From Thermaerobacter marianensis DSM 12885 (lineage in GTDB: Bacteria; Bacillota; Sulfobacillia; Thermaerobacterales; Thermaerobacteraceae), in contig NC_014831.1 in the NCBI RefSeq assembly GCF_000184705.1, forward strand, positions 2,170,001-2,234,000: a stretch of 64,000 bases of DNA. The letters are read 5' to 3'. The position numbers and the translations under genes were made by a program. Below are positions 27,560 through 36,111 of this stretch, piece after piece (position 1 is the stretch's first letter; every line of letters starts with the position of its first letter). The notes beneath the pieces are model-generated. The model worked only from the letters and a program-made list of their open reading frames with translations. It made no database searches and was not told the DNA's origin.

Positions 27560-30457
27560 TCAGACGCCATCCGCCTCGATGCAAGGCAGTAGCGTCCGCG
27601 CCGCCGCCACGTCACCCTGCCAGTGGGGCAGGCCGGTCGCCTTGTCCGTCAGGTAACGCAACAGGGCCAGGATGGTCTGGCGCGTCCCCCAGTAGTCCGG
27701 CAGCTGCTGGTGCAGGTACCGGCGTGCCGGCCTCGGGTCGCCCTCGGGATCGCGGGCCACCCGGTACACGGCATACAGGACGTGGCGAAGCAGGGTGCCC
27801 CCGAACCCCGCCTCACCCGGCCGCTGCAGGTCGCGGTCGCGGAACTCCGACGGGGTCTTCAGCCGCGTCCGGTTGGCCGCGCGGCCGGCTAAGAGGATCC
27901 GGAAGTCCCGGGCCCCGTAGGTGCGGGCAAACTCCTGGTACACCCCTTCCCGCGCCTCGCCGTGAGCCTCCACCTCGATGCCTTTGAGGTAAAGGCGCTC
28001 CTCCGGTCCCAGCCGGCGCCAGACGGACCGCTCCAGCCCGGTGGGGACCAGATAGTCCGAGGCGATCCGCACCGCCTGCTCGATGACCTGGCGGATGGGA
28101 GACCGCTCGCCCCTGGCCCGCCCGCGGCGCAGCTCGCGCGTCACGTCGATGTCACCGATGGTGCTGTATCCCGTCAGGACCCGCAGCGCGGCGGCGTAGG
28201 CGGCCAGCTGGTAGTCCGCGTCGCCGAAGTTGCGGTCGTCCTTGGGGTCGAGGGCCAGCATGGCGTCCAGCTGGCGCTCCACCTCCTCCCGGATCTCCGG
28301 GTAGAGGTCGACCAGCTCCCCGCGGCGCTGGCCCCGGCGCTTGCGCAGGACCAGCACCACCGTGCCCTGCACGTAGTTCCCCGCGCGAACCCCGCTCCGG
28401 GTCTCGGTGAGCACGGTCCAGGCTGCCGTCACCTGCAGCCCGGCGGCCCACAGCACCAGGGTGAGGTCGACCCAGATCTCCGGGTCCTGGTGGGTGAACA
28501 TGACCACCTGGAAGCCATCCTCCGGCATCCGGCGCGCCAGGTTCTGGTAGCACTCGGCCAGCGCCGTGCGGAAGGCCTCGCCCTCGCCCTTGACCGCCAG
28601 CGCCCGCTTGCTGTCGGCGTACCAGCCGGGGAAGAACGCGGCCAGCCGCTTCTCGTACCAGGCCAGGAAGAACTCCGAGAGCTCGTGGTAGTTGACGTTG
28701 TCGCCGTACCCGGGGTCGGTGATCCAGATGTCGGCTTCCCACTCCACGGCCCGGGCGTCGACGGGGGCCACGCGGTACGATCCGGCCACCGGCGCCGCAG
28801 CCAGCTGGGCGCAGAAGGCGGTCTCCAGGGCGCCCAGGGCGCGGCAGCCGTAGTTCATCAAGGTGTTGAGCGCCTGATTCAGGAAAGTCTGCTCGTTCTT
28901 CTCCAGGGCGGTGTTCCATACGCTCAGCCGGCTGTTCCAGTTGATCACCCGGCCCAGCATGAGCAGCAAGGCCCGGGCCTCGAGCCCTTCCTCCTGCGCC
29001 GCCCGCTCGGCCAGCAGGCCGTGCAGCAGCAGCTGCCGCGGGTTGAACAGGTGGTGCCAGTGGGTCCAGCCCCGCTCGCGCATGGGCTGGTCCGTGTTGT
29101 ACCCCCCTTCGATCCGCCGGCTGGGGAGGAATCCGCGAGCCTGCCACCGGGCGAAGCGCTCCCGCAGCAGCTCCAGGACCCGCCGCTCCCGCTCCAGGTC
29201 GGCCGCCGTCGGTGCCCGGTAGTGCCGCCGGCCGGTCTTGGGATCCACCCAGCGGATGCAGTAGAGCCGCTCCTGGAAGACGTCGTCGGGCCGGGGGACC
29301 AGGTCGTCGTTCTCCCAGGGGCGCAGGCCCGCCCGGCCGCGCAGCTGGTCGGCGCTCGTCACCTGGCGGTGGGCCGGGGGCAGCCAGCGGCCGTCCCGGT
29401 CCACCGGGCAGCGGACGCCGTTGGCCCAGGTGCCCTCCCGGGCGGCCTGCTCGATCTCCTCGTCGCTGGCCCCCTCGACGATCTCGATGTCGAAGCGGCG
29501 GCGGGCGGGATCGGGCACCAGGCGGGCGATCACGCGGCTGCCCCGGGAGGCGATGACCCACGAGGGCGCCAGCGGCACCCACCAGCCGGTGACGGGGTCC
29601 CGCACCTCGTGGCAGTAGAGGAAGGCGTCGGCCACCCAGCCCCGCTCGTTGCGCTCGATCCCCCACGCCTCCACCTGGCGCCGCACGTCCTCGAAGACCC
29701 GCCGCTGCGCCGCGGCGATCCGGGCCACCACCTCCTCACCGCCGCCGGTGAGGGCAAGGGCCCCCCACGTCAGCAAGGCGGCCACGGGGTTGAGGTCGGA
29801 GGCATACACGTCGCATCCCAGGCGGGCGGCCTCGAAGGGGATGCTGCCGCCACCGCAGAACGCATCGCCCACCCGCGGTGGGCGGCCGAACCGGCGCTCG
29901 CCCAGCTGGCGAACCAGCTCGGGCAGGCTGGCCGCGTTCGTCCCCAGGTGGGCGTTGATCCGCGCCCACGCCTCGGGGCTGGGCCCCTCGATCTCTTCGG
30001 GTCGCCGGCAGTACTTGAGGCGCCGGTCGTAGCCCATCCGCAGGAAGGCCCGGCGCTGGATCCGCTCCCGCTCCGCCCGGCTAAGGCCGCGCTTCCACCG
30101 GGCCTTGCCGCCCGTCACCGTGAAGAACTCGGCCCGCTCCCGCGGCGTGCAGTATTCGTACGCCTCCTGGGCCGTCAGGGCCCGGTCCAGGCGGCGCAGC
30201 AGGCCGTCGTCGTCCATGGTCATGGCGGCCAGGAACACCTCGCGGTCCGCCGCGGGGTCGTCCGTGGCCGGCATGAGGAGGCCCAGCAGGATGGCCCGCA
30301 CCAGGACCAGGGGCTTGCGGCCCCACCACTTGCCCAGGGCCGTCAGGGTCTGGCCGGCACCTGCCTTGCGTTCCTTGTAGCTTTCCTTGGAGAGCTTGCT
30401 GACGGGGAACTGTACCTCGATGAAGGACCGCGTCCCGAGCGGCTCGGCCTCCGGCAT
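27560..30457 (-). CDS. DUF1156 DNA adenine methylase of a DUF499/DUF3780/DUF1156 anti-phage gene set
   Basis: 965 residues. The start is the DUF1156 signature (FIEVQFPVSKLSKESYKERK then ALGKWWGRKPLVLVRAILLG). The AdoMet-binding motif follows near 195 (DAFCGGGSIPFEAARLG then ASDLNPVAALL). The amino-methylase catalytic motif near 576 reads DPGYGDNVNYHELSEFF, where DPPY is usual. COG1743-type methylases of this plan are thought to methylate adenine and to mark self DNA in a defence operon. ATG 30457 has AAGGAG at 7 bases; the in-frame start at 30490 is less likely. It is the last gene of the operon, 96 bp after the DUF3780 gene. Confidence 0.88.
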   Translation of the reverse strand: MPEAEPLGTRSFIEVQFPVSKLSKESYKERKAGAGQTLTALGKWWGRKPLVLVRAILLGLLMPATDDPAADREVFLAAMTMDDDGLLRRLDRALTAQEAYEYCTPRERAEFFTVTGGKARWKRGLSRAERERIQRRAFLRMGYDRRLKYCRRPEEIEGPSPEAWARINAHLGTNAASLPELVRQLGERRFGRPPRVGDAFCGGGSIPFEAARLGCDVYASDLNPVAALLTWGALALTGGGEEVVARIAAAQRRVFEDVRRQVEAWGIERNERGWVADAFLYCHEVRDPVTGWWVPLAPSWVIASRGSRVIARLVPDPARRRFDIEIVEGASDEEIEQAAREGTWANGVRCPVDRDGRWLPPAHRQVTSADQLRGRAGLRPWENDDLVPRPDDVFQERLYCIRWVDPKTGRRHYRAPTAADLERERRVLELLRERFARWQARGFLPSRRIEGGYNTDQPMRERGWTHWHHLFNPRQLLLHGLLAERAAQEEGLEARALLLMLGRVINWNSRLSVWNTALEKNEQTFLNQALNTLMNYGCRALGALETAFCAQLAAAPVAGSYRVAPVDARAVEWEADIWITDPGYGDNVNYHELSEFFLAWYEKRLAAFFPGWYADSKRALAVKGEGEAFRTALAECYQNLARRMPEDGFQVVMFTHQDPEIWVDLTLVLWAAGLQVTAAWTVLTETRSGVRAGNYVQGTVVLVLRKRRGQRRGELVDLYPEIREEVERQLDAMLALDPKDDRNFGDADYQLAAYAAALRVLTGYSTIGDIDVTRELRRGRARGERSPIRQVIEQAVRIASDYLVPTGLERSVWRRLGPEERLYLKGIEVEAHGEAREGVYQEFARTYGARDFRILLAGRAANRTRLKTPSEFRDRDLQRPGEAGFGGTLLRHVLYAVYRVARDPEGDPRPARRYLHQQLPDYWGTRQTILALLRYLTDKATGLPHWQGDVAAARTLLPCIEADGV

Positions 30458-30553
30458 CGTCCGTCTCCTTCCGTTCGGCCCACCGGTCACCTGGGGGCAG
30501 CCGGCCCTGCTCGGCCACCGGGCCGGCGGGGCCGGGTTCCTCCCGCGGCCGGC

Positions 30554-31249
30554 TCACCCGCCACGGGTCCCCACCTCCAGCAGCGGCGCCAGATCCCGCA
30601 GGGCCGACGGCGGCGGATCCTGGGTCGGGTTCTCGGCCAGGGCGATGCGGATCGCCTTGCGCCAGCCGCGGTCCTTGCCGTGCTCCGGGTGGCCGGCGGT
30701 GGCGTTGATGGTGGTGTACAGCCACCAGCGTTCCTCCGGCGCGAAGCCGCTCCAGTTGGCCAGCACGTTGGGGATCACCGCCGGGTCGGCGTCCTCCACC
30801 GCCCACATCAGGAGCACCAGCTCCTTGCCGAAATACGGGGCCAGGAGCGTCTCCCGCTTCCACTTGGCCGGGCGCCGGCCCATGCGCCGCAAGCGGGCGT
30901 TGAACTCGGCGGCAGCGGCCGGCGCGATCCGCGACCAGCGGTAAGGATCCAGCATCGCCTTGGGGCGGGGCTGGAGGACGGGCCCTGGTCCCGGCTCCAC
31001 CGGGAACGGCCGGTGGCCATCGGCCACCCGGTCCACCCGGTCCGAGCGACCCGCTGGCCCGCCGTGGTCGTCCGCCCGGCCCGGGCGCCCCGCTGGACGG
31101 CTATGGCCCGCCGCCGCACCACCTCCTTCATCCCAGAGGAACGACTCGTACACCGTCACGCCATCCCGGCCGAGGTCGACCAGCTGGAAGTGGTGGGGTC
31201 CCTCCGCCGGGTCGAACCCGAAGTCGTATACCTTGCGGCGTCCCTTCAT
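30554..31249 (-). CDS. DUF3780 protein of the anti-phage gene set
   Basis: 231 residues, beginning KVYDFGFDPAEGPHHFQLVD and with the conserved block ANWSGFAPEERWWLYTTINATAG then DRGWRKAIRIAL. DUF3780 proteins occur almost only between DUF499 and DUF1156 genes in defence clusters; their activity is unknown. Residues about 45-95 are a Gly/Arg/Pro-rich insert that looks poorly conserved. Its ATG overlaps the DUF499 stop by 4 bp, so the two are co-translated. Confidence 0.85.
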   Translation of the reverse strand: MKGRRKVYDFGFDPAEGPHHFQLVDLGRDGVTVYESFLWDEGGGAAAGHSRPAGRPGRADDHGGPAGRSDRVDRVADGHRPFPVEPGPGPVLQPRPKAMLDPYRWSRIAPAAAAEFNARLRRMGRRPAKWKRETLLAPYFGKELVLLMWAVEDADPAVIPNVLANWSGFAPEERWWLYTTINATAGHPEHGKDRGWRKAIRIALAENPTQDPPPSALRDLAPLLEVGTRGG

Positions 31250-34200
31250 GGCTGCTGGACCTCACCCGGCTGCAACGCCTGCCGCAGTTCAGCCACCAGG
31301 TCGGACAGGTCCTGTCCTTGCTGGAAGGCCAGACCTTCGACCTCCAGGGTGACGAGCCCGCCCGGCAGGATCTCCGCCATCCACCGGGCGATCTCCACCA
31401 CCTTCTGCGGCGGCAGCTGGGTCTTCTCGTCGGCGGCCAAGGACAGGAACCGCTGCTCCTTCCCCACGTCGACCCGCGGGCCGCAGAGGAGCGCCCGGTG
31501 CCGCTCGGCGAGTTCGAGGAACCAGTACGTCTCGGCGGTTCCGTCCAGTTTGAAGGCGCGCTTCCACAAGGCGGGCCTTCGGGGATCCACCGTCACCGGT
31601 TGGTCGCCGGCGGGCACGTCGATGCGCACCGTCTCCGACACCACCGGGCCGGCCCACGCCCGGGCCAGGACCACCCGCGTCCCCGGCGGCACCGCCATGG
31701 GCCCCGTGTAGGGCTGCCCGGACAGCTCCGGGCTCGACCCGTCCAAAGTGTAACGGATCTCCCCCCACGGAACGGCCTGCAGCTCCAGCATCCGCTGCCC
31801 GCCCTGCTGGAAGAACCTGTACTTGACCTCCACCGTGTTCGTCCAGACCCGCGGCTCGCCGGTCGGGTGTTCCCCGGTGGAGTCCACGGCGAGGAAGGCT
31901 ACCTGAAGGGCTCGCGTCCGCAGCTCGGCCCCGTCCAGACGGGGTGATGAGGGACTCACCGCCCCGTCGCAGCTGTAGTGGACCACATCCCCGTGGAGCG
32001 GCCGCACCCGCAGGGTGACCTCCCCCGTCTGGGGATCCCGGGACAGCACCTGGATCTGCACGTCGGTGGCCGGCTTGGGGAACGGGCCGCGCCGGACGTA
32101 GCCGTCGCCGGCATCCCGCCAGAGATCCCGGCGAATCATCTCATCCTTCAAGTCGTCCAGCGCTTGAGGGTGGTGGAGGATCCAGCCTGGATCCGTGGCC
32201 GCCCGCCGCTTGATCTCCGTCCAGCGCACCTCCTGCTGCCCTTCCGGCCAGAGGTTGCGCTCCACCATCTGGCGGAACGACGACGGATCCCGGCTGGCGT
32301 CGGGCACGTACTTCTGGACCTCCTGTAAGGCGGCCACGATCTGCTGCTCCCCTTCGTAGTGGTTGGCCACGTACCGGGGGTCGAGATCCACCACCACCAG
32401 CCGGTTGCGGTGGGGGTAGTACAGCTGCTGGAAGACCTCGCGGCAGGCCATGTAGAACAGCGCCTCCTGCCGCGCGAGGATCTTCCCGGCCTCCAGGAAC
32501 TGGGGATCGTGCTCCGGCACCCCTTGCTGCCGGAATTCGGCCACGATCTGCCGCGCCGCCCGCAGGTAGGCCGCCCGCTCCAGGACCCGCTCGTAGCCCA
32601 CGGGGTTGCCGGTGAGGAACAGGACCCGGTTCTTGTAGAGCTGGTATTCCCAGAACCGCCGGACTTCGTCGCCGGTGCCCGGCCGCGGCCGGAAGATCAC
32701 CAGCGCCACCCGGTGGGGCTGCAGTTCCACCTGGTCCAGGGCCGGCAGGGCGTACACCTCCTGGTAGCAGCCGCCGACCTTGGGGGCGAACATCTCCTGG
32801 AGCCGCTCGCGCAGCTCCAGTTCCCGCTCGTCCCGCAGCCCGCTGGCGTAGCTCTCCAGCTTGGCGTTCAGGTTCTCCACGTTCTTGAACAGGATCTTGC
32901 CGCCGCCGGTGACGTGCAGGTACCAGGCCCGCGCCTGCAGGCGGTCCAGGGCTTCCCGCACCGCGCTCAGGTTCCGGCCCGGCTCGGCCAGGTAACCCAC
33001 GATCTCCGACCGGTCCAGGCCCAGCGTGGGATTCACGGCCTGGGACAGGGACGACAGCAAGATCAGGGTGGCCGCGTCGCGGGCGTCGCTACCGCCCAGC
33101 TCGCGGTCGATCTGCTGGGCCACGGCCCCGCCGTTCTCGTCCACCACGTCGTGGGCCACCGCATTCTCCAGGGTCGCGTTGATCTGCCTGATTTCGCTGA
33201 CCAGTTCGGGCCGGCCCAGGTCCAGGTGGTGGGGTGCGATGAGGAACCGCTGGCGCGCCCGCCCCGATTGCCACAGCTCCGCCACCACGATGCGCATGAT
33301 CCGGATCAGGGCTCGCGTCTGCTGGTACCCCGGATTTTCCCGGAACCGGGCGAAGAGGTCGCGGAGGCCGGGATGGAAGGGGTACGAGTGGATGATCTCG
33401 CTCCGCAGGGCCTGGGGAGACGCGGTGGTCAGGTCGAGCCGGCGGGCCTCGTTCACCGCGGCCGCATAGGCATCGGCCACCGCCTCGATCGCCGCCGGCG
33501 GTGCCACCCGCTCGAAGAGCCGCGTCCGCAGGATGTGGTAGATCTCGTTGGAGTTGAGCTGCACGGGGTTGATGTGGGTCACCGTGCGGTTGGCTTCCAT
33601 GGCCAGGTTCTGCAGGGCTTCCCCGATGGCCGCACTGCCGGCCTGGTAGGCCGAGGCCCTGAGATCCGTAAGCACCAGGCACACGTTGGGCAGCTTCCCG
33701 CCGGCCACCGCCACCAGCAGGTTGGCCAGGGCGGTGGTGGTCAGGTGGTCCAGGGTGGTCATCCCCACCGGCACGGCCCGGGCCGCCTGGAAGTAGGGCG
33801 GCAGCTCGTCCAGCAGGATCAGCACCGGCTCGCCCCGCAGCAGCTCGACCCAGTCCTCGACCCCCGGGGCCAGGAGGGGGCTGTAGAAGTTCCGGAACAC
33901 CTCGCGCCGGTTGAGCTGCGTTGCGATCTCGCCCCAGATGCCGTGGGGCGTGTGGGTCTTGCGGCCGCTGAAGGCCACCACCCGCACCGCCCCCAGGGGG
34001 CCCGGCGTGTAGAAGCTGCCCATCACCGGCCGGCGCCAGCGGGGGTGCTTGGCCAGCAAGCCCAGGGCCAGCAGGTTGTGGGTCTTGCCGCCGCCCATGG
34101 ACTGGGACAGCAGGAAGGCTCCCGAGGCGCTCTCGGACTTGCCCTCCAGTCGCTTGAAGGCCTCGGTCAGCAGCTGCCGCATGCCCTGGGTGACGTAGTT

Positions 34201-34320
34201 CTCGGTGAAGAACCGCTCCGGGTCGATCCGGTCCAGGTCGTCGAGGTCGTAGACGGTGTCGCGCACCGAGGGATCGAAGACCCAATCCCGGGGTTTACAG
34301 GCTTCGTACAGCGATTTCAC
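31246..34320 (-). CDS. DUF499 AAA-type ATPase of the anti-phage gene set
   Basis: 1024 residues. Walker A SQSMGGGKTHNLLALG lies near 70-85 and Walker B VLILLDELPPYF near 163, with a sensor-like block CLVLTDLRAS after it. This is the DUF499/COG1483 ATPase that accompanies DUF1156 methylases. The C-terminal third has a strand-rich segment (residues about 800-900) of chitobiase/carbohydrate-binding flavour (WGEIRYTLDGSSPE). GTG 34320 has GGGGG 7 bases upstream; the open frame reaches 34419 but that stretch is the repeat region. First gene of the operon. Confidence 0.88.
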   Translation of the reverse strand: MKSLYEACKPRDWVFDPSVRDTVYDLDDLDRIDPERFFTENYVTQGMRQLLTEAFKRLEGKSESASGAFLLSQSMGGGKTHNLLALGLLAKHPRWRRPVMGSFYTPGPLGAVRVVAFSGRKTHTPHGIWGEIATQLNRREVFRNFYSPLLAPGVEDWVELLRGEPVLILLDELPPYFQAARAVPVGMTTLDHLTTTALANLLVAVAGGKLPNVCLVLTDLRASAYQAGSAAIGEALQNLAMEANRTVTHINPVQLNSNEIYHILRTRLFERVAPPAAIEAVADAYAAAVNEARRLDLTTASPQALRSEIIHSYPFHPGLRDLFARFRENPGYQQTRALIRIMRIVVAELWQSGRARQRFLIAPHHLDLGRPELVSEIRQINATLENAVAHDVVDENGGAVAQQIDRELGGSDARDAATLILLSSLSQAVNPTLGLDRSEIVGYLAEPGRNLSAVREALDRLQARAWYLHVTGGGKILFKNVENLNAKLESYASGLRDERELELRERLQEMFAPKVGGCYQEVYALPALDQVELQPHRVALVIFRPRPGTGDEVRRFWEYQLYKNRVLFLTGNPVGYERVLERAAYLRAARQIVAEFRQQGVPEHDPQFLEAGKILARQEALFYMACREVFQQLYYPHRNRLVVVDLDPRYVANHYEGEQQIVAALQEVQKYVPDASRDPSSFRQMVERNLWPEGQQEVRWTEIKRRAATDPGWILHHPQALDDLKDEMIRRDLWRDAGDGYVRRGPFPKPATDVQIQVLSRDPQTGEVTLRVRPLHGDVVHYSCDGAVSPSSPRLDGAELRTRALQVAFLAVDSTGEHPTGEPRVWTNTVEVKYRFFQQGGQRMLELQAVPWGEIRYTLDGSSPELSGQPYTGPMAVPPGTRVVLARAWAGPVVSETVRIDVPAGDQPVTVDPRRPALWKRAFKLDGTAETYWFLELAERHRALLCGPRVDVGKEQRFLSLAADEKTQLPPQKVVEIARWMAEILPGGLVTLEVEGLAFQQGQDLSDLVAELRQALQPGEVQQP

Positions 34321-34718
34321 GGTGGGACCCCCATGCTGGTCGTGTCTGCCGCCGTCATGTACGACTCGAGCCTTCGCGCGCTGGGCTCGGCCGTCGTCAC
34401 ATACGGCGCAAGCGTTCATCCGCTCGGTTGATCCCCCGTCACGTACGCCTTTTGCATTTCCGCGCTTGGTTCGCCCGCCAAAACCCCGCCGGGTTCGTCA
34501 CCTGCATGCGGCGTTCCCTCCTCCCGTCCTGGCCACATGGTTCGTGACCGCCAGGGAATCACCTTTGTCGTTCGACCCGAGGGGGAGTCGCCGTCAGGAG
34601 CTTCGCCTGCTGGTCGCCTCGCCACGGTGCGCGACGCCTCGTGACGCGCCTGGACAGGTTCCATCGCGACCGCTAGAGTGGGAGCTGAGCCGGCTCATGG
34701 GAGGAAGGAGGCTCCATC
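34321..34718. other. Intergenic region between defence operon and PfpI gene
   Basis: 398 bp between divergent genes. It must hold the promoters of both the DUF499 operon and the PfpI gene. Apart from the 42-bp repeats I see no RNA gene or convincing small gene. Confidence 0.5.
34353..34478. repeat. Three 42-bp tandem repeats upstream of the defence operon
   Basis: CGTCANNTACG starts at 34353, 34395 and 34437, exactly 42 bp apart. Within each unit further positions are shared, including GC then TT around positions 18-22 and CGCT with GG around 27-33. The array ends 33 bp before the DUF499 GTG. Forty-two bp is four DNA turns, so repeated sites would face the same side. Read on the plus strand the unit is 14 codons (pattern V-T-Y ... 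A-L-G-S), but a stop falls inside the array, so a DNA-level role such as protein binding is more likely than a peptide. Confidence 0.65.
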
Positions 34719-35282
34719 GTGGCCAAGGTGCTGATCCTCACCGGCGATGCCGTCGAAGCCTTGGAGGTCTACTATCCGCTCTACCGGTTGAAGGAAGCCG
34801 GCCACGACGTCCAGGTGGCCGCTCCCACCAAGAAGACGCTGCGGACCGTGGTCCACGACTTCGAGCCGGGTTGGGAGACCTTCACCGAGAAGCAGGGCTA
34901 CAAGCTCGAGGCCGATCTGGCCTTCGCCGACGTCAAGCCGGAGGAGTACGACGGCCTGATCCTGCCGGGTGGCCGTGCTCCCGAGTACATCCGGCTCAAC
35001 GAGCACGTCCCGCGCATCGTCGGCCACTTCTTCGAGGCGAACAAGCCCGTGGGCGCCATCTGCCACGCGGCGCTGATCTTCTCGCGGGTTCGGGACCACC
35101 TCAAGGGGCGGCAGCTCACGGCCTACACCGCCTGCCGGCCCGACGTGGAGTCGCTGGGCGCCACCTACGTGACCGAGCCGCTCCACGTCGACGGCAACCT
35201 GGTGTCGGCCCACGCGTGGCCGGATCTCCCCGGCTTCATGCGCGAGTTCCTGCGGCGGCTGGACGAGTACCTCAAGCGGTGA
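34719..35282 (+). CDS. DJ-1/PfpI family protein
   Basis: 187 residues of the PfpI type: the nucleophile Cys115 sits in the elbow GAICHAALIF with adjacent His116, and LILPGGRAPEY precedes it. Family members are proteases, glyoxalases or deglycases acting in stress protection. GTG 34719 follows GGAGG at 7 bases. It stands alone and ends before a strong hairpin. Confidence 0.9.
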   Translation: MAKVLILTGDAVEALEVYYPLYRLKEAGHDVQVAAPTKKTLRTVVHDFEPGWETFTEKQGYKLEADLAFADVKPEEYDGLILPGGRAPEYIRLNEHVPRIVGHFFEANKPVGAICHAALIFSRVRDHLKGRQLTAYTACRPDVESLGATYVTEPLHVDGNLVSAHAWPDLPGFMREFLRRLDEYLKR

Positions 35283-35320
35283 AGGCTTTCAGACGGGCGG
35301 CGGAGGCACCAGACGCCGGG

Positions 35321-35358
35321 TCGACAGCCCGCGGGCGCCTCGACAGCCCGCGGGCGCC
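35321..35358. repeat. 19-bp tandem duplication
   Basis: TCGACAGCCCGCGGGCGCC occurs twice without a gap (35321-35339 and 35340-35358), just past the PfpI stop. Each copy contains a small palindrome. It looks like a recent slippage duplication. Confidence 0.7.
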
Positions 35359-35377
35359 CCGCGAAAGCCAGTCCGGT

Positions 35378-35413
35378 GGAACGGGCCAGGTGGGTCACCG
35401 CCTGGCCCGTTCC
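35378..35413 (+). terminator. Hairpin terminator after the PfpI gene
   Basis: GGAACGGGCCAGG (35378-35390) pairs perfectly with CCTGGCCCGTTCC (35401-35413) around a 10-base loop. It is followed only by GTCTTCG. The same stem recurs at 45339. Confidence 0.6.
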
Positions 35414-35578
35414 GTCTTCGCGCCCCGTTCGCGCCGTTCCGGGTTCGCGCTCGTCGTAGGCACCCACTCGGCCATGCCTTGGCCGTGTCCCGCATCGGGC
35501 CGCCCGGGCACCACTTCGGGTGCCCCGCCCGCTGGTATACAATGGTGGCGCCAAGCTCGACGCCGGGAGGGCAACGCG

Positions 35579-35779
35579 GTGCGGAACAGGGTGCCCAGCT
35601 TGTCGCTGTACTACTACACCATCGCCAGTGCGGGCCTGCTCGTTCTCCTGGTGCTGGCGGTCGCGAAGATCTTCGCCGTGTCCCATCCCTTGCGCTACAT
35701 GTTCCTGGCCCTACTGTGCATCGGATTTGGCCCAGGATACCTCCGCTACCAGATTCGAGCCAACAAGAAACGGGATTAA
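35579..35779 (+). CDS. Small membrane protein, 66 residues, ended by a stop inside a longer open frame
   Basis: GTG 35579 follows GGGAGGG at 7 bases. The product has two hydrophobic stretches (YYTIASAGLLVLLVLAVAKIF and YMFLALLCIGFGPGYL) and a basic end. A TATACAAT sequence at 35536 could be its -10. The reading frame continues open for 81 codons after the TAA (next entry), so this may be the front half of a broken four-segment protein. No family recognised. Confidence 0.6.
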   Translation: MRNRVPSLSLYYYTIASAGLLVLLVLAVAKIFAVSHPLRYMFLALLCIGFGPGYLRYQIRANKKRD

Positions 35780-36025
35780 GGCGACGGGACCCTCCGGCGA
35801 TACGCCCTTCTATTCTTCCTCCTGTTGGTGTACCTGGGCTTCCGCGCCGCAGTTCGCAACTTCGCCCGACATGAGATCGCCGGCGACGATTATGGAGTCG
35901 CCATGGGTTTCTTCATCCTGGGCCTGTTCCTCGCCTACTACGGCCTCTACGCACTCCACTTGTGGAAGAACCGCCCCGGTCGTCCCGACATCGCGGCTCA
36001 CGCCGGGCGGATCCCGCGGCGGTAA
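35780..36025 (+). pseudogene. In-frame continuation of the small membrane protein after a stop codon
   Basis: The same frame runs on from the TAA at 35777-35779 to a stop at 36023-36025. It encodes two more membrane segments (YALLFFLLLVYLGF and GFFILGLFLAYYGLYALHLW). There is no ribosome site before its first possible start, TTG 35825. A nonsense mutation in a protein of about 148 residues is the simplest reading; read-through or re-initiation is possible. Confidence 0.45.
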
Positions 36026-36111
36026 GCACGGCGAGCACACGTTCGTCGTTGAGGGCACCAGGACCGTGGTACCTTGGAGGAAGTCCTGCCCGGCAAGTCC
36101 GCGGGAGGGGG

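Noticed and set aside
27962-31711. A 1249-codon open plus-strand frame
   Set aside because: Antisense shadow of the DUF1156, DUF3780 and DUF499 genes; composition is typical of mirror frames.
27560-34320. Calling the methylase operon BREX or DISARM
   Set aside because: No PglZ, BrxC, DrmA or DrmB features; the families present are DUF499, DUF3780 and DUF1156.
34353-34478. Repeats as a CRISPR array
   Set aside because: Units are adjacent and diverged, with no constant repeat plus variable spacer pattern and no cas genes.
35321-35358. The 19-bp tandem repeat as an attachment site
   Set aside because: Copies are directly adjacent with no integrase or element between them; slippage is simpler.
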